From Cavia porcellus (Eukaryota > Chordata > Mammalia > Rodentia > Caviidae), in contig NW_026947501.1 in assembly GCF_034190915.1 (NCBI RefSeq), positions 7,378,001 through 7,442,000 on the forward strand: 64,000 bases of DNA, read 5' to 3'. Positions 12,185 to 24,000 of the stretch are shown here, piece by piece. The translations under genes and the position numbers were made by a program. The notes beneath the pieces are model-generated. The model did not search any database. It saw only the letters and a program-made list of their open reading frames with translations, and was not told where the DNA came from. Position 1 is the first letter of the stretch, and every line of letters begins with the position of its first letter.

Positions 12185-14181
12185 TCAGCATGGGGAGGTC
12201 AGGGAACATGCAGTGGCAATGTAGTATAGGTTTCTGAAAAACATCGCGGGGTGGTGCGCATTGTATGGGTGTGTAACATTACATTCACTAGTAGGAGTGA
12301 GAAAAACATCACGGGGTGGTGTGAATCGGAGGGTCTGAATTAGGATAGGCAGTGAGTGGCAATGTAGGATGGAGAAAAGCACCGCAGGGTGGTCAGCATG
12401 GGGAGGTCAGGGAACATGCAGTGGCAATGTAGGATAGTTTTATGAAAAACATCGTGGGGTGGTGCGCATTGTATGGGTGTGTAACATTACATTCACTAGT
12501 AGGAGTTAGAAAAACATCACGGGGTGGTGTGAATCGGAGGGTCTGAATTAGGATAGGCAGTGAGTGGCAATGTAGGATGCAGAAAAGCACCGCGGGTTGG
12601 TTAAAATGTGGAGGTAAGGGAACATGCAGTGGCAATGTAGGATAGGTTTCTGAAAAATATCGGGGTGGTGCGCATTGTATGGGTGTGTAAAATTTCATTC
12701 TCTAGTAGGAGTGAGAAAAACATCACGGCGTGGTGTGAATCGGAGGGTCTTATTTAGGATAGGCAGTGAGTGGCAATGTAGGATGGAGAAAAGCACAGGG
12801 GCTGGTCAGCATGGGGAGGTCAGGGAACATGCAGTGGCAATGTAGGATAGCTTTCTGAAAAACATCGCGGGGTGGTGCGCATAGTATGGGTGTGTAACAT
12901 TACATTCACTAGTAGGAGTGAGAAAAACATCACGGGTGGTGTGAATCGGAGGCTCTGAATTAGGATAGGCAGTGAGTGGCAATATAGGATGGAGAAAAGC
13001 ACCGCGGGGTGGTCAGCATGGGGAGGTCAGGGAACATGCAGTGGAAATGTAGGATAGGTTTCTGAAAATCATCGCGGGGTGGTGCACATTGTATGGGTGT
13101 GTAACAATACATTCACTAGCAGGAGTGAGAAAAACATCACGGGGTGGTGCGCATTGTATGGGTGTGTGTTACATTACATTCACTAGTAGGAATAAGAAAA
13201 GCATCACGGGGTGGTGTGAATTGGAGCGTCTGAATTAGGATAGTTGGTGATTGGCAATGTAGGATGGAGCAGAGCACCGCGGGGTGGTCAGCATGGGGAG
13301 GTCAGGGAACATGCAGTGGCAAATTAGGATAGGTTTCTGAAAAACATCGCGGGGTGGTTCGCATTGTATGGGTGTGTAACATTACATTCACTAGTAGGAG
13401 TGAGAAAAACATCACGGGGTGGTGTGAATCAGAGGGTCTGAATTAGGATAGGCAGTGAGTGGCAATATAGGGTGGAGAAAAGCACCGCGGGGTGGTCAGC
13501 ATGGGGAGGTCAGGGAAGATGCAGTGGCAATGTAGGATAGGTTTCTGAAAAACATCGCGGGGTGGTGCGCATTGTATGGGTGTGTAACATTACATTCACT
13601 AGTAGGAGTGAGAAAAACATCACAGGGTGGTGTGAATCGGAGGGTCTGAATTAGGATAGGCCATGAGTGGCAATGTTGGATGGAGAAAAGCACCGCGGGT
13701 GGTCAGCATGTGGAGTTCAGGGAACATGCAGTGGCAATGTAGGATAGGTTTCTGAAAAACATCGCGAGTGGTGCACATTGTATGGGTGTGAAACATTACA
13801 TTCACTAGTAGGAGTGAGAAAAACATCACGGGGTGGTGTGAATCGGAGGGTCTGAATTAGGATAGGCAGTGAGTGGCTATGTAGGATGGAGAAAAGCACC
13901 GCGGGGTTGTCAGCATGGGGAGGTCAGGGAACATGCAGTGGCAATGTAGGATAGGTTTCTGAAAAACATCACGGGGTGGTGCGCATTGTATGGGTGTGTA
14001 AATTAAAATCACTAGTATGAGTGAGAAACACATCACGGGGTGGTGCGCATTGTATGGGTGTGTAACATTACATTCACTAGTTGGAGTGAGAAAAACATCA
14101 CGGGGTTGTTTTAATCAGACGGTCTTTAATAGGATAGGCAGTGAGTGGCAATGTAGGATGGAGAAAATCACCACGGGGTGG
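12185..14181. repeat. Subfamily 2 monomers shared with the 31-46 kb region
   Basis: Anchors are 12,185, 12,393, 12,601, 12,806, 13,013, 13,288, 13,496, 13,703 and 13,910. This run of monomer types recurs with local rearrangement near 31.2, 33.3-34.4, 34.8-36.3, 38.3-40.2 and 45.4-46.8 kb. Shared rare variants include AAGCACAGGGGCTGG, CATAGTATGGG, ACAATACATTCACTAGCAGG and GTGTGTGTTACATTAC. The 275 bp monomer at 13,013 has an extra B plus 2 bp in a GT run. No gene seen. Confidence 0.85.
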
Positions 14182-17040
14182 TCAGCATGGTGAGGTCAGG
14201 GAACATGCAGTGGCAATGTAGGATAGGTTTCTGAAAAACATTGCGGGGTGGTGCGCATTGTAAGTTTGTGTAAAATTACATTCACTAGTATGAGTGAGAA
14301 AAACATCACGGGGTGGTGTGAATCGGAGGATCTGAATTAGGATAGGCAGTGAGTGGCAATGTAGGATGGAGAAAAGCACCATGGGTTGGTCAGCATGGGG
14401 AGGTCAGGGAACATGCAGTGGCAATGTAGGATAGGTTGCTGAAAAACATCGCGTGGTGGTGCGCATTGTATGTGTGTGTAACATTACATTCACTAGTAGG
14501 AGTGAGAAAAACATCACGGTGTGGTTAAAAATGTATGGGTGTGCAACATTACATTCACTAGTAGGAGTGAAAAAAACATCACGGGGTGGTGTGAATCGGA
14601 GGGTCTGATTTAGGATAGGAAGTGAGTGGCAATGTAGGATGGGGAAAAGCACCACGGGTTGGTCAGCATGGGGAGGTCAGGGAACATGCAGTGGCAATGT
14701 GGAATAGGTTTCTGAAAAACATCGCGGGGTGGTGCGCATTGTATGATTGTGTAACATTTCATTCACTAGTAGGAGTGAGAAAAACATCACGAGGTGGTTT
14801 GAATCGGGGGGTCTGAATTAGTTTAGGCAGTGAGTGGCAATGTAGGATGGAGAAAAGCACCCCAGGGTGGACAGCATGGGGAGGTCAGGGAAAATGCTGT
14901 AGCAACGTAGGATAGGTTTCTGAAAAACATCGCGGGGTGGTGCGCATTGTATGGGTGTGTAACATTACATCCACTCGTAGGAGTGAGAAAAACATCACGG
15001 GGAGGTGCGCATTGTATGGGGGTGTAACATTACATTCACTAGTAGGAGTGAGAAAAACATCACGGGGTGGTGTGAATCGGAGGGTCTGAATTAGGATAGG
15101 CAGTGAGTGGCTATGTAGGATGGAGAAAAGCACCGCGGGGTTGTCAGCATGGGGAGGTCAGGGAACATGCAGTGGCAAAGTAGGATAGGTTTCTGAAAAA
15201 CATCACGGGGTGGTGCGCATTGTATGGGTGTGTAAATTAAAATCACTAGTAGGAGTGAGAAACACATCACGGGGTGGTGCGCATTGAATGGGTGTGTAAC
15301 ATTACATTCACTAGTTGGAGTGAGAAAAACATCACGGGGTTGTTTTAATCGGACGGTCTTTAATAGGATAGGCAGTGAGTGGCAATGTAGGATGGAGAAA
15401 ATCACCACGGGGTGGTCAGCATGGTGAGGTCAGGGAACATGCAGTGGCAATGTAGGATAGGTTTCTGAAAAACATTGTGGGGTGGTGCGCATTGTATGGG
15501 TGTGTAAAATTACATTCACTAGTATGAGTGAGAAAAACATCACGGGGTGGTGTGAATCGGAGGGTCTGAATTAGGATAGGAAGTGAGTGGCAATGTAGGA
15601 TGGAGAAAAGCACCATGGGTTGGTCAGCATGGGGAGGTCAGGGAACATGCAGTATCAAAGTAGGATAGGTTTTTGAAAAACATCGCGGCGTGGTTCGCAT
15701 TGTATGGGTGTGTAACATTACATTCACTAGTAGGATTGAGAAAAACGTCACGGGGTTTTGCACATCGTACGGGAGTGTAACATTACATTCGCTAGTAGGA
15801 GTGAGAAAAACATCACGGGGTGGTGTGAATCGGAGGGTCTGAATTAGTATAGCCAGTGAGTGGCAATGTAGGATGGAGAAAAGCATCGCGGGGTGGTAAG
15901 CATGGGGAGGACAGGGAACATGTAGTGGCAATATAGGATAGGTTTCTGAAAAACATCGCGGGGTGGTGCGCATTGTATGGGTGTGTCACATTACATCCAC
16001 GCGTACGAGTGAGAAAAACCTCACGGGGTGGTGCGCATTGTATGGGGGTGTAACATTACATTCACTAGTAGGAGTGAGAAAAACATCATGGGTTGTGTGA
16101 ATCGGAGGGTCTGAATTAGGATAGGAAGTGAGTGGCAATGTAGGATGGAGAAAAGCACCGTGGGGTGCTCAGCATGGGGAGGTCAGGGAACATGCAGTGG
16201 CAATGTAGGATAGGTTTCTGAAAAACATGGCGGGGTGGGGCGCATTGTATAGGTGTGTAACATTACATTCACTAGTAGGATTGAGAAAAACGTCACGGGG
16301 TTTTGCACATCGTATGGGAGTGTAACATTACATTCACTAGTAGGAGTGAGAAAAACATCACGGGGTGGTGTGAATCGGAGGGTCTGAATTAGTATAGCCA
16401 GTGAGTGGCAATGTAGGATGGAGAAAAGCATCGCGGGGTGGTCAGCATGGGGAGGACAGGGAACATGTAGTGGCAATGTAGGATAGGTTTCTGAAAAATA
16501 TCGCGGGGTGGTGTGCATTGTATGGGTGTGTACCATTACATTCACTAGTAGGAGTGAGAAAAACATCATGGCGTGGTGTGATTCGGGGGGTCTGAATTAG
16601 GATACGCAGTGAGTGGCAATATAGGATGGAGAAAAGCACCACGGGTTGGTCAGCATGTGGAGGTCAGGGAACATGCAGTGGCAATGTAGGGTAGGTGTCT
16701 GAAAAACATCGCAGGGTGGTGCGCATTGTATGGGTGTGTAAAATTACATTCTCTAGTAGGAGTGAGAAAAACATCACGGGGTGGTGTGAATCGGGGGGTC
16801 TGAATTAGGATAGGCAGTGAGTGGCAATGTAGGATGGAGAAAAGCACGGCAGGGTGGTCAGCATGGGGAGGTCAGGGAACATGCAGTGGCATTGTAGGAT
16901 AGGTTTCTGAAAAACATCGCGGGGTGGTGCGCATTGTATGGGTGTGTAACATTACATTCACTAGTAGGAGTGAGAAAAACATCACGGGGTGGTGTGATTC
17001 GGAGGGTCTGAATTAGGATAGGCAGTGAGTGGCAATGTAG
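14182..17040. repeat. Subfamily 2 stretch rich in 273 bp monomers
   Basis: Anchors are 14,182, 14,390, 14,663, 14,871, 15,144, 15,416, 15,624, 15,897, 16,169, 16,442, 16,650 and 16,858. The monomers from 14,390, 14,871, 15,144, 15,624, 15,897 and 16,169 each carry two B subunits, the densest cluster in the first half of the window. About 14,182-15,060 recurs near 40,409-41,287 (offset 26,227). About 15,320-17,040 recurs near 47,110-48,835 (offset 31,794). No gene seen. Confidence 0.87.
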
Positions 17041-17070
17041 GCTGGGGAAAAGCATAACGGGGTGGTCAGC
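17030..17070. repeat. Subfamily 2 to subfamily 1 junction
   Basis: Up to about 17,038 the sequence matches the paralogue ending near 48,833. Copy 48 kb then continues as GGTGGAGAAAAGCATCGCGG, while here it changes to GCTGGGGAAAAGCATAACGG and then to AGGAAACATG, followed by B cores of the subfamily 1 type. The switch lies near the end of a C subunit, and the 208 bp register is kept. This is the only 2-to-1 junction in the window. Confidence 0.87.
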
Positions 17071-17383
17071 ATGCGGAGGTCAGGAAACATGTAATGGCAA
17101 TGTAGGATAGGTTTCTGAAAAACATTGCTGGGTGGTGCGCATTGTAAGGGTTTCTAAGAGGCCATTCACTAGTAGATGTGAGAAAAATATAACGTGGTGG
17201 TGTGAATCGGAGGACCTCAATTATGATAGGCAGTGAGTGGCAATGTAGGCTGGGGAAAAGCATAACGGGGTGGTCAGCATGCGGAGGTCAGGAAACATGT
17301 AATGGCAATGTAGGATAGGTTTCTGAAAAACATCGCTGGGTGGTGCGCATTGTAAGGGTTTCTAAGAGGCCATTCACTAGTAG
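17039..17383. repeat. Near-identical adjacent monomers at the junction
   Basis: About 137 bp starting at 17,039 is repeated almost exactly 208 bp downstream from 17,247. The shared stretch includes the rare GGCTGGGGAAAAGCATAACGG and ACATGTAATGGC variants. The one difference I noted is CATTGCTGGG against CATCGCTGGG. Such closeness is unusual among subfamily 1 neighbours and suggests a recent single-monomer duplication next to the subfamily boundary. Confidence 0.8.
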
Positions 17384-20300
17384 AAGTGACAAAAACATCA
17401 CAGGGTGGTGGGAATCGCAGGGCCTGAATCTGGATAGGCCATGAGTGGCAATGTTGGATGGAGAAAAGCACCAGAGGGCGGTCAGGAAGGGGATGTCAGG
17501 AAACATGCAGTGGCAATGTAGGATACGTTTCTGAAAAACATCGCGGGGTGGGGGACATTGTAAGGGTTTCTAACAAGCCATTCACTAGTAGGAGTGAGAA
17601 AAACATCACGGGGTGGTGTGAATCAGAGTACCTGAATTAGGTTCGTTAGTGAGTGGCAATGTAGGATGGAGCAAAGCACCACGGGGTGGTCAGCATGGGG
17701 AAGTCATGAAACATGCATTGGAAATGTAGTATACGTTTCTGAAAAAAAAAATCGGGGTGGTGCGCATTGTAAGGGTTTCTAACAGGCCATTCCCTAGTAG
17801 GAGTGAGAAAAATATAATGGGATGGTGTGAATCGGAGGGCCTGAATCAGGAAACGCATTGAGTGCCAATGTAGGAAGGAGAAAAGCACCACGGGGTGGTC
17901 AACATGGGGAGGTCAGAAAACATGCAGTGGCAATGTAGGACCGGTTTATGAAAAACATCGCGGGCTGGTGCGCATTGTAAAGCTTTCTAACAGCCCATTC
18001 AATAGTAGGAGTGAGAAATACATCATGGTGTGGTGTGAATCGGAGGGCCTGAATCAGGATAGACAGTGAGTGGCAAAGTAGGATGGAGAAAAGCACCATG
18101 GGTTGGTGAGCATGGTGAGGTCAAGAAACATGCAATGGCAATGTAGGATAGGTTTCTGAAAAAAAAAGCGGGGTGGTGCGCATTGTAAAGCTTTCTAACA
18201 GGCCATTCACTAGTAGGAGTGAGAAATACATCATGGTGTGGTGTGAATCGGAGAGACTGAATCAAGATAGACAGTGAGTGGCAATGTAGGATGGAGAAAA
18301 GCACCACAGGTTGGTGAGCATCGGAGGTCAGGAAACATGCAATGGAAATGTAGGAAGGTTTCTGAAAAACATCGCTGGATTGTGCGCATTATAAGGGTTT
18401 GTAGCAGGCCATTCACTAGTAGGAGTGACAAAATCATCACGGGGTGGTGTGAATCCGAGGGCCTGAATTAGGATAGGCAGTAAGTGGCAATGTAGGATGG
18501 AGAAAAGCACCACGGGGTGGTCATCATGGGGAGGTCACAAACATGCATTGGCAATGTAGGATAGTTTTCTGAAAAACATCTGGGCATGGTGCGCATTGTA
18601 AGGATTTCTAACAAGCCATTCACAAGTAGGAGCGAAGAAAAACATCACGGGGTGGTGTGAATCGTAGGGCCTGAATTAATATAGGCAGTGAGTGGCTATG
18701 TAGGATGGAGAAAAGCACCAAAGTGTGGTCAGCATGGTGAGTCAGGAAACATGCATTGGTAATGTAGGATAGGTTTCTGAAAAACATCGCCGGGTGGTGC
18801 GCATTGTCAGGCTTTCTAACAGGCCATTCACTAGTAGGAGTGAGAAAAACATCACGGGGTGGTGTGAATCGGAGGGCCTCAATCAGGAGAGGCAGTGAGT
18901 GGCAATGAAGAATGGAGAAAAGCACCAAGGGGTGGTCAACATGTGGAGGTCAGGAAACATGCAGTGGCAATGTAGGATAGGTTTCTGAAAAACATCGTGG
19001 GTACGTGCGCATTGTAAGGTTTTCTAACAAGCCATTCAGAAGTAGCAGTGAAAAAAACGTCACGGGATGGTGTGAATCGGATTACCTGAATTAGGGTAGG
19101 CATTTAGTTGCAATGTCGGATGGAGAAAAGCAGCAGAGGGTGGTCAGCATGGGGAGGTCAGGAAACATGCAGTGGCAATGTAGAATAGTTTTCTGAAAAA
19201 CATCGCGGGGTGTATCGCATTTTAAGGATTTCTAACAAGCCATTTACAAGTATGAGAGAGAAAAATATAACAGGGTGGTGTAAATCGGAGGGCCTGTATC
19301 ATTATATGCATTGAGTGGCAATGTAGGATGGAGAAAGGCACCACGGAGTGGTCAGCATGGGGAGGTCAGAAAACATGCAATGGCAATGTAGGACAGTTTT
19401 TCTGAAAAATATTGCGGGGTGGAGCACATTGTAAGGGTTTGTAGCAGGCCATTCACTAGTAGGAGTGAGAAAAACATCACGGGGTGGTGTGAATCGGGGG
19501 GCCTGAATTAGGATAGGCAGTGATTGGCAATGAAGAATGGAGAAAAGCACAACGGGGTTGTCAGGATGGGAGGTTAGGAAACATGCAGTGGCAATGTAGG
19601 ATAGGTTTCTGAAAAACATCGCGGGTAGTGCGAATTGTAAGGGTTTCTAACAGGCCATTCAGTAGTAGGAGTGAGAAAAACATCACGGGGTGATGTGAAT
19701 CGGAGGGCCTGAATTAAGTTAGGCAGTGAGTGGCAATGTAGGATGGAGAAAAGTACCACGTGGTGGTCAGCATGTGGAGGTCAGGAAACAGGCAGTGGCA
19801 ATGTAGGATAGGTTTCTGAAAAATATCGCAGCGTGGTGCACATTGTAAATGTTTCTAACAGGCCATTCACTAGTAGGAGTGAGAAAAATATAACAGCGTG
19901 GTGTAAATCGGAGGGCCTGAATTAGGATAGGCATTGATTGGCAATGTAGGATGGAGAAAGGCACCACGGGGTGGTCAGCATGGGGTGGTCAGGAAACATG
20001 CTTTGGCAATATAGTATAGGTTTCTGAAAAACATCGCCGTCTGGTGCGCATTGTAAGGGTTTCTAACAGGCCTTTCACTAGTAGGAGTGAGAAAATCATC
20101 ACGGGGTGGTGTGAATCCGAGGGCCTGAATCTGTATAGACAGTGAGTGGCAATTTAGAATCGAGAAAAGCACCACGGGGTGGTCAGGATGGGACGTAGGG
20201 AAACATGCAGTGGCAATGTAGGATAGGTTTCTGAAAAACATCGCGGGGTAGTGCGCATTGTAAGGGTTTGTAGCAGGCCATTCACAAGTAGGAGTGAGAA

Positions 20301-21061
20301 AAACATCACTAGGTGGTGTGAATCGGAGAGCCTGCATTAGGATAGGCAGTGAGTGGCAATGAACAATAGAGAAAAGCACCAGAGGGTGGTCAACATGAGG
20401 AGGTCAGTAAACATTCAGTGGCAATGTAGGATAGGTTTCTGAAAAAAAAAAAAGCAGGGTGTTGCGCATTGTAAGGGTTTGTAGCAGGCCATTCACTAGT
20501 AGGAATGAGAAAAACATCACGGGGTGGTGTGAATCGGAGGGCCTGAATTAGGATAGGCAGTGAGTGGCAATGAAGAATGGAGAAAAGCACCACGGGGTGG
20601 TCAACATGTGGAGGTCAGGAAAAATGCAGTGGCAATGTAGGATAGGTTTCTGAAAAACCTCATGGGTTGGTCCGCATCATAAGGCTTTCTAACAAGCCAT
20701 TCAGAAGAAGGAGTGAGAAAAATATAACGGGCTGGTGTGAATTGGAAGGCCAGAATCAGGATCGGCATTGAGAGGCAATATAGGATGGAGAAAATCAACA
20801 CGGGGTGGTCATCATGGGGAAGTCAGGAAACATGCATTGGCAATGTAGGATAGGTTTCTGAAAAACATAGCTGGGGGGTGCGCATTGTAAGTGTTTCTAA
20901 CAGGCCATTCACTAGTAGGAGTGTGAAAAACATCACGGGGTGGTGTGAATCGGAGGGCCTGAATTATGATAGGCTGTGAGTGGCAATGTAGGCTGGAGAA
21001 AAGCACCACTGGGTGGTCATCATGGGGAGGTCAGGAAACATGCAGTGGAAATGTAGGATAC
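17041..21061. repeat. Subfamily 1 block, part outside the 21 kb-spaced duplicate
   Basis: These are subfamily 1 monomers on a regular 208 bp step. Anchors at 17,066 and 26,633 are 9,567 bp apart, which is 46 times 208 minus 1, so no B subunit has been added anywhere in the 46 monomers. Several have a long A-run in place of CATC at the A/B boundary. The stretch about 20.6-21.06 kb resembles 1.4-1.9 kb. No gene seen. Confidence 0.9.
20442..20453 (+). repeat. Poly-A run at A/B boundary (12 A)
   Basis: The same type of replacement occurs here in a subfamily 1 monomer, followed by GCAGGGTG. Shorter versions are at 3,543-3,551 (9 A), 17,742-17,751 (10 A), 18,159-18,167 (9 A) and 24,603-24,611 (9 A). 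All noted cases are in subfamily 1. Confidence 0.9.
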
Positions 21062-24000
21062 GTTTCTGAAAAACATCGCGGGGTGGTGCGCATTGTAAGG
21101 GTTTCTAACAGGTCATTCATTAGTAGAAGTGAGAAAAACATCACGGGATGGTGGGAATTGGAAGGCATGAATCAATTAGTCAGTGAGTGGCAATGTAGGA
21201 TGGAGAAAACCACAACAGGTTGGTGAGCATGGGGAGGTCAGGAAACATGCAATGGCAATGTAGGATAATTTTTCTGAAAAACATCGCGGGGTGTTGCGCA
21301 TTGTAAGTGTTTGTAGTAGGCCATTCTCTAGTAGGAGTGAGAAAAACATCACGGGGTGGTGTGAATCGGAGGGCCTGAATTAGGATAGGCAGTGAGTGGC
21401 AATGTAGGATGGAGAAAAGCACCACGGTTTGGTCATCATGGACAGGTCAGGAAACATGCAGTGGCAATGTAGGATAGTTTTCTGAAAAACATCTCTGGGT
21501 GGTGCGCATTGTAAGGGTTTCTAACAGGCCATTCACTAGTAGGAGTGAGAAAAACATCACGGGGTGGTGTGAATCAGATATTCTGAGTTAGGATAGGCAG
21601 TGAGTGGAAATGTAGGATCGAGAAAAGCACCACGGTGTGTTCAGCATGGGGAGGTCAGGAAACATGCAGTGGCAATGTAGGATAGGTTTCTGAAAAACAT
21701 TGTCAGGTGGTGCGCATTGTAAGGCATTCTAACAGGCCATTGAATAGTAGGAGTGAGAAAAACATCACGGGGTGGTGTGAATCGGAGGGCCTGAATTAGG
21801 ATAGGCAGTGAGTGGCAACGTAAAATGGACAAAAGCACCAAGGTCTGGTCATCATGAGGAGGTCAGGTAACATGCAGTGGCAATGTAGTATCGGTGTCTG
21901 AAAAACATCGCGGTGTGGTGCGCATTGTAAGGGTTTCTAACAGGCCATTCACTAGTAGGAATGAGAAAAACTTCACGGGGTGGTGTGAATCGGAGTGCCT
22001 GAATTAGGATAGGCAGTGAGTGGCAATGAAGAACGGAGAAAAAAACCACGGGTTTGTCAGCATGGGGAGGCAAGGAAACGTGCAGTGGCAATGTAGAATA
22101 GGTTTCTGATAAACGTCGCAGGTTGGTGCTCAATGTAAGTGTTTCTAACAGGCCATTCACTAGTAGGAGTGAGAACAACATCATGGGGTGGTGTGAATCA
22201 GATATTCTGAATTAGGAAAGGCAGTGAGTGGCAATGTAGGATGGAGAAAAGCACCAAGCGGTGGTCAACATGGGGAGGGCAGGAAACATGCATTGGCAAT
22301 GTAGGATAGTTTTCTGAAAAACATCACGGGGTGGTGCGCATTGTAAGGATTTCTAACAAGCCATTCACAAGTATGAGTGAAAAAAACATCACGGGGTGGT
22401 GTGAATCGTAGGGCCTGAATTAAGATAGGCAGTGAGTGGTTATGTAGGATGGAGAAAAAAACCACGGGTTTGTCAGCATGGGGAGTCAGGAAACATGCAG
22501 TGGCAATGTAGGATAGGTTTCTGAAAAACATCGCGGGGTGGTGCGCATTGTAAGGGTTTCTAACAGGCCATGCAATAGTAGGAGTGAGAAAAATATAACG
22601 GGATGGTGTGAATCGGAAGGCCAGAATCAGGAGCGGCATTGAGTGGCAATATAGGACGGAGAAAATCACCACGGGGTGGTCAGCATGGGGAGGTCAGGAA
22701 ACATGCATTGGCATTGTAGGATAGGTTTCTGAAAAACATAGCCGGGTGGTGCGCATTGTAAGGGTTTCTAAAAGGCCATTCACTAGTAGGAGTGTGGAAA
22801 ACATCACGGGGTGGTGTGAATCGGAGGGCCTGAATTATGATAGGCAGTGAGTGGCAATGTAGGCTGGAGAAAAGCACCATGGGGTGGTCATCATGGGGAG
22901 GTCAGGAAACATGCAGTGGAAATGTAGGATACGTTTCTGGAAAACATCGCGGGGTGGTGCGCATTGTAAGGGTTTCTAACAGGCCATTCATTAGTAGAAG
23001 TGAGAAAAACATCACGGGGTGGTGTGAATTGGAAGGCCTGAATCAAGATAGACAGTGAGTGGCAACGTAGGATGGAGAAAAGCACAACGGGTTGGTGAGC
23101 ATGTGGAGGTCAGGAAACATGCAATGGCAATGTAGGATAATTTTTCTGAAAAAAATAGCAGGGTGGTGCGCATTGAAAGGGTTTGTAGCAGGCCATTCAC
23201 TAGTAGGAGTTAGAAAAACATCGCTAGGTGGTGTGAAACGGAGGGCCTGAATTAGGATAGGCAGTGAGTGGCAATGAAGAATGGAGAAAAGCACCACAGG
23301 GTGATCAACATGAGGAGGTCAGGATACATGCAGTGGCAATGTAGGATAGGTTTCTGAAAAACATCGCGGGTGGTGCGCATTTTAAGGGTTTCTAACAAGC
23401 CATTCACATGTAGGAGTGAAAAGTACAACACGGTGTGGTGTGAATTGTAGGGGCGGAATTAGGATAGGCTGTGAATGGCAATGTAGGAAGGAGAATAAAA
23501 CCACGGGTTTCTCAGCATGGGGAGGCAAGGAAGCATGCAGTGCAATGTAGAATATGTTTCTGATAAACATCGCTGGGTGGTGCGCATTGCAAAGGTTTCT
23601 AACAATCCATTCACTAGTAGATGTGAGAAAAATATAACGTAGTGGTGTGAATCAGAGGACCTCAATTATGATAGGCAGTGAGTGGCAATGTAGGATGGGG
23701 AAAAGCACCACAGGGTGGTCCGCATGGGGAGGTCAGGAAACATGCAGTGGCAATGTAGGATAGGTTTCTGAAAAACATCGCGGGGTTGTGAGCATTGTAA
23801 GGGTTTCTAAGAGGCCATTCACTAGTAGAAGTAAAAAAAACATCACGGGGTGGTGTGTATCCGAGGGCCTGAATCAGGATAGGCAGTGAGTAGCAATGTA
23901 TGATGGAGAAAAGAACCACCACATGGTGAGCATGGGGAGGTCAGGAAACATGCTGTGGCAATGTAGGATAGGTTTCTGAAAAACATCGCAGGATGGTGCG

